In this document: in pieces, positions 58,373 through 64,000 of the stretch
How positions within the stretch are numbered: the first letter of the stretch is position 1
How the letters are laid out: each line of letters opens with the position of its first letter
Assembly: GCF_003402415.2 (NCBI RefSeq)
Contig: NZ_AP036014.1
Coordinates: forward strand, 2,790,001 to 2,854,000
Origin: Cupidesulfovibrio sp000226255
GTDB taxonomy: Bacteria; Desulfobacterota; Desulfovibrionia; Desulfovibrionales; Desulfovibrionaceae
Length of the DNA: 64,000 nt
Direction of reading: 5' to 3'
Made by a program: the position numbers and the translations under genes
Notes under the pieces: model-generated
Seen by the model: only the letters and a program-made list of their open reading frames with translations
The model's database searches: none
Told to the model about the DNA's origin: nothing

Positions 58373-59803
58373 ATGGGACGCACAGCGCATCGCACGAAAC
58401 ACGGCAAACGGGACACGCAAGCCCCCAAGGCAGACTCCCGCCGGGAACGCGGCAAGGGGGACGCATGCGGCGCGTCCCCAGCCGAGCGCATGGCCCATGC
58501 CACCTGCACCGGCGTGCGCCATGCCCCGCCGCGCCTGTCCCTGACCATTCCGCCGGAGCGCATCGACGCCGCCACGTGGGACCAGATCGAAAGCGCGCTG
58601 GCCCTGCCCTGCATGGTGCACCTGGCCGTCATGCCCGACGCCCACGCGGGCTACGACCTGTGCATCGGCGGGGTGGCCCTGCTGGACGGGCACATCAGCC
58701 CCAGCTTCGTGGGCTACGACATCGGCTGCGGCATGTGCCACGTGAACACCGGTCTGCCCGCAGACGAGGCGCTGCCCGACGAGGCGGCCCGCCGCCTGCT
58801 GTTCGACAGGCTGCGGCTGGCCATTCCCGTGGGCACCGCCACCCGCGCCGCCGGGGAATACGACCTGCCGCGCTTCACCAGCGCCAGCGGCGACGCGCAA
58901 CTGACAGAAGCGGTGAACGCGCGCCAGTCCATCCAGCTGGGCACCCTGGGCGGGGGCAACCACTTCCTCGAAGTGGGGGTGAACAAACGTGGCGAGATCG
59001 GCATCACCGTGCATTCCGGCTCGCGCCGCTCCGGCTGGGACATCGCCGCATGGTACATGCGGCAGGGACGGCTGTTCCCTCTGGATTCGCGCCTTGGCCG
59101 CGCCTACCGGCAGGACATGGACTGGGCGCTGGACTACGCGCTGCTGAACCGCCGCCTGATGCTGGAACACGCCCTGCGCGCGCTGGCCGACGTGCACCGG
59201 CAACTGGCCCGGCCCACGCACAAGCCAGTCACCGGCACCGCCGCGCCCAAGGTGCGTACACGGCCCGCAGCCTCCCCGGCCTCCGCCCTCCCAACCTCTT
59301 CCCTATCTTCGCTTGTCCCCTCTGCTTCCCCGGCTCCATCCAGCCAGCCGCCCCTGTCCGTACAGGAAATTTCCCTGCTGCTGGGCCGCATGATCAACGA
59401 GAACCACAACCACGCCGTTGTCTGGAACCAGCCCGGCCCTTCCGGCGCGCCGCTGGTGCTGCACCGCAAGGGGGCCACCCCGGCCGACGCTGGCCAGCCC
59501 GGCATCATCCCCGCCAATCAGCGGGACGGGGTGTATATCACGGAAGGGCTTGGCAACGAGGAATACCTGTCCTCGGCCTCGCACGGGGCGGGCCGCCGCA
59601 TGTCCCGCAACGAGGCGCAGCGCACCATTTTGCTGGAACGCTTCCAGTCGCAGATGCGCGGCGTCGTCTGCCGCTCCGACAAGGGGGTGCTGGACGAAGC
59701 CCCCGACGCCTACAAGCCCATCGCGGAAGTGCTGGCCGCGCAGGACGGCGTGCTGGTGCGGGTCATCGACCACTTCCGCCCGCTGGTGGTGCTGAAGGGG
59801 TGA
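58373..59803 (+). CDS. rtcB: RtcB-family RNA ligase
   Basis: GTP- and Mn-dependent joining of 3'-phosphate (or cyclic phosphate) and 5'-OH RNA ends. 476 aa. VMPDAHAGYDLCIGGVA, FVGYDIGCGMC with the metal-binding Cys (119), GTLGGGNHFLEVG, HSGSRRSGWD, catalytic His in VLHRKGATPA (about 364) and ASHGAGRRMSR. Residues about 285-326 are a Ser/Pro/Ala-rich insertion. ATG 58373 has only AAAGGGAC close by; ATG 58490 is an alternative. No rtcA or archease next to it. Confidence 0.9.
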   Translation: MGRTAHRTKHGKRDTQAPKADSRRERGKGDACGASPAERMAHATCTGVRHAPPRLSLTIPPERIDAATWDQIESALALPCMVHLAVMPDAHAGYDLCIGGVALLDGHISPSFVGYDIGCGMCHVNTGLPADEALPDEAARRLLFDRLRLAIPVGTATRAAGEYDLPRFTSASGDAQLTEAVNARQSIQLGTLGGGNHFLEVGVNKRGEIGITVHSGSRRSGWDIAAWYMRQGRLFPLDSRLGRAYRQDMDWALDYALLNRRLMLEHALRALADVHRQLARPTHKPVTGTAAPKVRTRPAASPASALPTSSLSSLVPSASPAPSSQPPLSVQEISLLLGRMINENHNHAVVWNQPGPSGAPLVLHRKGATPADAGQPGIIPANQRDGVYITEGLGNEEYLSSASHGAGRRMSRNEAQRTILLERFQSQMRGVVCRSDKGVLDEAPDAYKPIAEVLAAQDGVLVRVIDHFRPLVVLKG

Positions 59804-60170
59804 CAGGCAGCCGGTTGGGGATAGGCTTCAAGGTCGCCCCCTTGCTCACTCCCTTCGCTTATCGGCTCACTTTAGCCACCGGCGAAGGTGACAGGCTGTA
59901 CACCTTCCTGCCCCCCCCCAACGCCCGAAGACAACGTGCCGCGCGTGGAAGCGTGTGACGCCGTGCCTTGTCGGCGGCACATGCGTCGCGACGGTGGCGC
60001 AGGTAATGGCACCCCCGCTCCGCCATGCCCGTGAGAGTATGGCGCACATCGCATTCCGCCGGGCAGATCACCCGAAGGCGCTTTGGCCGAGGGAAGCTGC
60101 CCGGCAGGGAATGTGGTGCAGGATACGTTGGGGGTCCAGGGGAGGCGAAGCCCCCCTGGAACGCGGGGAT

Positions 60171-60276
60171 GCAAGGGGCCATCGTTCAATGGCCCCTTGC
60201 CCGCCGGAGGCATACGAAATCGAGAGTACCCAAGAAGGCATGACTGTCTCCGTAGAAGCCGCGCCCATCAAGGCAC
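60171..60276. repeat. Partial copy of hairpin element type I
   Basis: 60191-60276 aligns with 8811-8897 (right arm): CCGGAGGCATA, CGAAATC, ACTGTCT, GTAGAAGCCG, CAAGGCA in the same order. Only the stem tip GCAAGGGGCC (60171-60180) of the left arm remains, so the long hairpin is lost and a 12-bp one is left. Like the first copy it lies between convergent genes. Confidence 0.8.
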
Positions 60277-60323
60277 AACACCTCCCACCTCTTCCTCCCT
60301 TCCCCTTCCCTCCCTGCCCCAAC

Positions 60324-60354
60324 AAAAAAGCGCCCGGCCATACCGACCGGGCGC
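60324..60354 (-). terminator. Terminator of the qmo operon
   Basis: Minus-strand GCGCCCGG stem, 9-base loop, CCGGGCGC, then six U; 47 bp after qmoD. Confidence 0.92.
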
Positions 60355-60400
60355 TCTCTTCTCATAGCAAGCCGCGTAGCGACTCTACATCGCGTGGCGA

Positions 60401-61147
60401 CTAGAAACCGAACCCGTCGTCGCTGGCGCCGGAAGCGCCAAAGCCGAAGGTATCGGGCACGCCGCCGCTGGTGTCTTCGGCGGGCGCATCGAAGTCGGCC
60501 ATGGCGCCGCCCTCGGCGGCAGCCGCGCCAGCGGCGCCGGCGGCGGCCACGGGCAGGGCCTTCAGGGCGTCCTTGACGGCGCGGGAAACGATGTCCTTCA
60601 CGCTGGACTCGATTTCCTTCTCGTCAATGGCCACCTTGCCGTTGAAGGGAGCCAGTTCCTTCTTCAGGTTGGCGATGTCGCCGTTCAGGCTCTGCACCTT
60701 CTGTTCGGACTGGCCAAGCTTCTTCTCGAGGTCGGCGGCCTGGCCCTTGAAGGGGGTCAGTTCCTTCACCTGGGCCTGCAAACCGGCCACGGTGTCTTCC
60801 AGGTCGGCCACGTTGGCCTTCAGGGCAGCGATCTTGTCCAGCACCACGCTGATGCCGGCCAGTTCGGCGGCGGAGATGGGCTGCAGGGACACGTTGTCGC
60901 CCAAGCGGCCACATTCCTTCTTCACCCAGTCGTCGTAGTTGCCTTCGGCTTCACCGCACTGCATGAACGCCGGGTTCTGGCTGTACAGCCAGCCCTTGGC
61001 CATGGGGGCCACGGCGGCTTCCTCTTCGGTGGCCAGGGCGCGCTGGGCCAGGTAGCCCAGCAGGTCGGACACGTCGGCACCGGCCTTCCCGGCGACCAGG
61101 CCGAGAACGGTTTCCATCTTGAACACTCTGCGACCTTCGTCAGACAT
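60401..61147 (-). CDS. qmoD: QmoD-like protein, last gene of the qmo operon
   Basis: Known only as the conserved gene promoter-distal to qmoABC in Desulfovibrio. 248 aa, cytoplasmic. Residues 1-80 are compact with two cysteines (FMQCGEAEGNYDDWVKKECG); residues about 95-180 are a heptad-like coiled coil (ADLEDTVAGLQAQVKEL, DLEKKLGQSEQKVQSLNGD); the end is Ala/Gly/Asp-rich with a GFGASG-type tail. ATG 61147 follows AGGAGGCTGCA. 84 bp after qmoC, before the operon terminator. Molecular role unknown. Confidence 0.85.
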   Translation of the reverse strand: MSDEGRRVFKMETVLGLVAGKAGADVSDLLGYLAQRALATEEEAAVAPMAKGWLYSQNPAFMQCGEAEGNYDDWVKKECGRLGDNVSLQPISAAELAGISVVLDKIAALKANVADLEDTVAGLQAQVKELTPFKGQAADLEKKLGQSEQKVQSLNGDIANLKKELAPFNGKVAIDEKEIESSVKDIVSRAVKDALKALPVAAAGAAGAAAAEGGAMADFDAPAEDTSGGVPDTFGFGASGASDDGFGF

Positions 61148-61231
61148 TGCAGCCTCCTGATATCGGAAGAATGACTTCTCGGTTCGTTGTTCCGGCCGTG
61201 CGCGCACCTTCGCGCGCCGCCTTCTCTGCCG

Positions 61232-62386
61232 CTAGCGGCGGCCCATGGCGCGCACGTAGGTGAGCGCGGCGGTACGGTACACAAGGTGGCCGAGCTTCGA
61301 CCACGGCAGGTAGGCGAACAGCATCCACACCGCCACAAGGTGCACGTAGTACACGCTGTAGGCGACAGGAGCGATGCCCGCGAGGCGGAACAGCTGGCTG
61401 AGCACGCCGGTGACGGCAACCACCCAGATGACGCCGAGCAGATACCAGTCGTAGTAGTTCGAACTGGTCTTCTTGGGATCAAGCGCCTTGCGGCGCACCG
61501 TAAGGATGGCCAGGCCCACCAGCAGCATCACCGCGCCGATGTTCGCCAGGATCTTGACCGGGAAGGTCAGCGGCATGGGCGTGTGGATCGCGATGGCCGG
61601 AATCACCTTGCCGCCCCAGTGCCCGACAGCCACCACACCGGTGACGAAGGCCAGGATGACGAAGGAGTACATGAGAACCATGTGGCCCACCTTGCGGTCG
61701 GACTTGTCCGCGCCGCAATCCTTGAACTTGGTGTGGGTCAGCACTTCCTCGAGGATCACGTCGACCAGGTGCAGCGTCCAGTGCTTGGTCTTGCCGAGCA
61801 TCATGGTGCGGCCTTCAGGCTGGAACGACGCGATGAGGTTCTTGGTCCCCTTGAACAGGATGCCCACCGCCGTGAAGAAGGTAAGCATGAAGATGGGGTC
61901 GATGGTGAAGTCACCGGGGAACAGCTTGCCGAACACGATGTCGCCCTGGGGGAACAGCGAGCCGTTCACGCCGGCCATGATCATCCAGACCACCGCCCAC
62001 AGGATGGCCGGAATGGCCACCAGGATGGGCAGGTACTGGGGAGAGGACAGCCACTTGCCAACCACGGTGGGCTGGGTGAGGCGCGCGTAGGTCATGTTGC
62101 GCAGCGCGGACAACAGGTCGCCCGGCTTCGCGCCGCGGGGGCACAGGTCGGAGCAGGTGCCGCAGTTGTGGCACAGCCAGATGTCCACGTCGGACAGCAG
62201 CTTGTCCTTCAGGCCCCACGAGGCCCAGACCATCTCCTTGCGGGGATAGGGGTTGTTCGTGGGGGAGATGGGGCAGGCCACGCTGCAAGTGGCGCACTGG
62301 TAGCACTTCTTGAGCGATTCGCCACCGACAGCCTGCAGTTCTTTGACGAACTCAAGATCGGGTTGAATCCTGACGGGTTGAGCCAT
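61232..62386 (-). CDS. qmoC: Quinone-interacting membrane oxidoreductase subunit C
   Basis: Membrane subunit of the Qmo complex that links menaquinol to APS reductase in sulfate respiration. 384 aa: the N-terminal HdrC-like part has two [4Fe-4S] motifs (CYQCATCSVACP and CHNCGTCSDLCP); the C-terminal HdrE-like cytochrome b part has about six membrane segments with histidines for heme b (KHWTLHLVDV, YYVHLVAVW). ATG 62386 follows AGGAGGAGATGGAAC; 13 bp after qmoB. Confidence 0.97.
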   Translation of the reverse strand: MAQPVRIQPDLEFVKELQAVGGESLKKCYQCATCSVACPISPTNNPYPRKEMVWASWGLKDKLLSDVDIWLCHNCGTCSDLCPRGAKPGDLLSALRNMTYARLTQPTVVGKWLSSPQYLPILVAIPAILWAVVWMIMAGVNGSLFPQGDIVFGKLFPGDFTIDPIFMLTFFTAVGILFKGTKNLIASFQPEGRTMMLGKTKHWTLHLVDVILEEVLTHTKFKDCGADKSDRKVGHMVLMYSFVILAFVTGVVAVGHWGGKVIPAIAIHTPMPLTFPVKILANIGAVMLLVGLAILTVRRKALDPKKTSSNYYDWYLLGVIWVVAVTGVLSQLFRLAGIAPVAYSVYYVHLVAVWMLFAYLPWSKLGHLVYRTAALTYVRAMGRR

Positions 62387-62399
62387 GTTCCATCTCCTC

Positions 62400-64000
62400 C
62401 TAGTACCCCTTGAACGGGTTCGGACCCTTCTCAAGGATCATGTTCATGAAGTCCTCGATCACGCCGGGGAGCTTGTCGTACTCGTCAATGGCGACTTCGT
62501 ACTGCTCCACGCGGTCCGGCTCCACGCCAAGGCGGTTCAGCGTCTCGGCAATGTTCTCCTTGCGGCGCTTGCAGATTTCCGAACCCTTGACGAAGTGGCA
62601 CTGGTAGTCGTCGCCGTACTTGCAGCCCAGCATCATCACGCCGTCGATGCCCTTGGACATGGCGTCGGCAACCCAGATGGCGTTGACCGAGCCAAGGCAG
62701 CGCACGGGAATGATGCGCACGTACGGGCTCCAGTGCTTGCCGCGCAGCGCGGCCATGTCCAGCGCGGGGTAGGCGTCATTCTCGCAGGCCAGGATGACCA
62801 CGCGGGGGCCGCCCTTCTTCATGTCCGGCGGCACGTTGATCTCGCGGATCATGGAGCCGATCTGGTCGATGTTGTAGTTGGCGAAGGAGATGACGCGCTC
62901 GGGGCAGGCGCCCATGCACGTGCCGCAGCGGCGGCAGCGGGCCGGGTTCGGCTTCGGCGTGCCCTTTTCATCGTCGTCCAGCGCGCCGAAGGGACATTCC
63001 TCGGTGCAGCGCTTGCACTGGGTGCAGCGGACGAAGTTGAACAGCGGGTACGACAGGTCGCCCGAGCGGGGGTGCACCGCAACGCCGCGGTTGGCGGATT
63101 CGATGCACTGGATGGCCTTCATGGTGGCGCCCACGGCGTCTTCCTCGGCGGCGTCCAGCATCATGGGCTGGCGCACGCAACCGGCGGCGTACACGCCCGT
63201 GCGGCGGGTTTCGTAGGGGAAGCAGATGTAGTTCGAGTCGGCGTAGCCTTCAAACAGTTCCAGGTCGGGGAAGGCCGGACCCTGGCGGTAGTCGAAGTTG
63301 ACGATGGGATCCTTCGCGGTGGCGGGCACGATGCCGGTGGGCAGCACCACCATGTCCACGTTGATCTCGATGTCGTCGCCGATGAGGGTCTTGTCGCACA
63401 GCACGTTCAGGGTGCCGTCGGCGGCCTGGGTGACGGAGCGGATTTCCGCCTTGGACATCATGACGCCCAGACGGTCCTGCGCGGCCTTGTAGAACCGCTC
63501 GTGGATGCCCTGCACCACCATGCTGTCGTACAGGATGAAGGCCTGGCCGCCGTCGAAGGCGTCGCACACGTAGCCAGCCTGCTTCAGGGCCACAACGCTG
63601 CTGATGGCGTTGGAGATGGGCAGGTGGCGCACGCTTTCGTGGTCCTTCACCACCGGGGCGGCGGCTTCGCCTTCCGCCGGGGCGGGGGCTTCTGCCGGGG
63701 CTTCGGCGCACACTTCGGCGTAGGGGTCGGCCGGTTCGGCCAGCGCGGTGTTCAGGATGAAGGCCACGCGGCGGGCGGTGATGCCCCCGTTCTTGGCCAG
63801 CTTCTCGAACTCGGCGGCGGTCACCACGTTCTGCAGGCTGCCGTAGCCGAAGGGCTCGAGCACCTTGGTGTCCTGCGGCTGCCAGCCGGTTGCCAGCACT
63901 ACCGCGCCCACCTTCACTTCCTGCTCGCCCGAGGCAAGCGCGATGGTGGCGGTGAAGTCGCCGGGCTGGCCGGAGAGCTTGGCCAGCTTGGCCTTGGTGT
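62400..64000 (-). CDS. qmoB: Quinone-interacting membrane oxidoreductase subunit B (5' end outside window)
   Basis: HdrA-like flavin/iron-sulfur subunit of Qmo. The frame runs off the right edge, so the N-terminus is missing; 533 residues are visible. Seen: GAVVLATGWQPQ (FAD domain end), an Ala/Pro/Glu-rich insertion near codons around 63690, ADSNYICFPYETRRTGVYAAGCVR, two ferredoxin-type [4Fe-4S] motifs (CTQCKRCTEECP, CRRCGTCMGACP) and a C-terminal MvhD-like domain (ILACENDAYPAL, RCLGSVNAIWV, MLGCKYGDDYQCHF). Confidence 0.96.
   Translation of the reverse strand, partial: TKAKLAKLSGQPGDFTATIALASGEQEVKVGAVVLATGWQPQDTKVLEPFGYGSLQNVVTAAEFEKLAKNGGITARRVAFILNTALAEPADPYAEVCAEAPAEAPAPAEGEAAAPVVKDHESVRHLPISNAISSVVALKQAGYVCDAFDGGQAFILYDSMVVQGIHERFYKAAQDRLGVMMSKAEIRSVTQAADGTLNVLCDKTLIGDDIEINVDMVVLPTGIVPATAKDPIVNFDYRQGPAFPDLELFEGYADSNYICFPYETRRTGVYAAGCVRQPMMLDAAEEDAVGATMKAIQCIESANRGVAVHPRSGDLSYPLFNFVRCTQCKRCTEECPFGALDDDEKGTPKPNPARCRRCGTCMGACPERVISFANYNIDQIGSMIREINVPPDMKKGGPRVVILACENDAYPALDMAALRGKHWSPYVRIIPVRCLGSVNAIWVADAMSKGIDGVMMLGCKYGDDYQCHFVKGSEICKRRKENIAETLNRLGVEPDRVEQYEVAIDEYDKLPGVIEDFMNMILEKGPNPFKGY

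Larger units (their letters stand above)
59804..60400. other. 597-bp repeat-bearing intergenic region
   Basis: No gene. Contains a hairpin TCCAGGGG-AGGC/GCC-CCCCTGGA (60135-60160), a perfect 12-bp stem (60171-60182 with 60189-60200), a half copy of the 8.7 kb element (60191-60276), and the qmo terminator. The part before 60120 shows nothing I can name. Confidence 0.7.

Noticed and set aside
63900..63917. GTG at 63917 as the start of qmoB
   Set aside because: The frame continues without stop to the window edge with coherent protein sequence, and QmoB proteins are considerably longer; this is an internal valine codon.
1..64000. tRNA, rRNA or prophage/integrative element
   Set aside because: Scanning the intergenic spaces showed no tRNA-like TTCGA/CCA arm arrangement, no rRNA sequence and no integrase or phage structural genes.

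Overview
The window is a 64 kb chromosomal segment of a GC-rich, flagellated, anaerobic sulfate reducer, almost certainly Desulfovibrionaceae (Desulfovibrio/Nitratidesulfovibrio vulgaris-like). The strongest evidence is the qmoB-qmoC-qmoD end of the quinone-interacting membrane oxidoreductase locus at the right edge, and the siroheme-dependent (Ahb) heme cluster. The ferredoxin-thioredoxin-reductase-type protein, the short EF-Ts and the overall gene order agree. The genus assignment is inference from gene content. I see no rRNA, tRNA, CRISPR array, transposase or prophage.

Layout. 0.08-8.7 kb: a CorA-type metal transporter, a convergent two-gene small-heat-shock operon, a hypothetical protein and a MacA/MacB-like export operon. 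8.9-11.5 kb: an HD hydrolase, a DUF2238 membrane protein and flagellin on the minus strand. 11.9-22.7 kb: pantothenate genes panB and panC around a putative papain-like protein, metK, PilZ, cheV, an exonuclease-like gene overlapping nth, cutA, a PfkB kinase, a ferredoxin:disulfide-reductase-like/glutaredoxin pair and a membrane-anchored hypothetical. 23.4-30.3 kb: a divergent EF-G paralogue, a gntR-hyi-garR operon and RNase J. 30.5-44.1 kb: a FAH-family hydrolase, then the translation/envelope block rpsB-tsf, sugar aminotransferase, glycosyltransferase, pyrH-frr-uppS-cdsA, a PLP decarboxylase, and dxr-rseP-tsaB. 44.1-51.6 kb: fliD behind a perfect sigma-28 promoter, fliS with an unusual tail, two overlapping glycosyltransferases and a zinc-ribbon/Yip1 membrane protein. 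51.8-57.6 kb: a small protein, a lipoprotein and the heme cluster ahbC-hemB-ahbD-(ahbA/B family). 57.8-64 kb: a DUF3995 protein, an RtcB-type ligase and the minus-strand qmo genes; qmoB runs off the window.

How the genes work together. HemB makes porphobilinogen. Siroheme is then decarboxylated by an AhbA/AhbB-type protein, deacetylated by AhbC and converted to heme b by AhbD. QmoC carries the b-type heme-like membrane segment of the complex that feeds electrons to APS reductase, so the right 10 kb is centred on heme supply and sulfate respiration. The flagellin, fliD, fliS, cheV and pilZ genes form a dispersed motility set.

Two kinds of unexplained structure stand out. First, large hairpin-forming intergenic elements lie at 8.7, 21.1, 28.2, 34.5, 38.9 and 60.2 kb. 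Several share sequence: three contain the same REP-like core, and the 8.7 kb element is half-duplicated at 60.2 kb. Second, degenerate minisatellites with a 9-bp (3-codon) period recur both inside genes and between them. Protein-level oddities are a histidine-proline-glycine-rich N-terminus on AhbD, an EF-G paralogue lacking the catalytic G3 histidine, and a CFC instead of CHC motif in the FTR-like protein.
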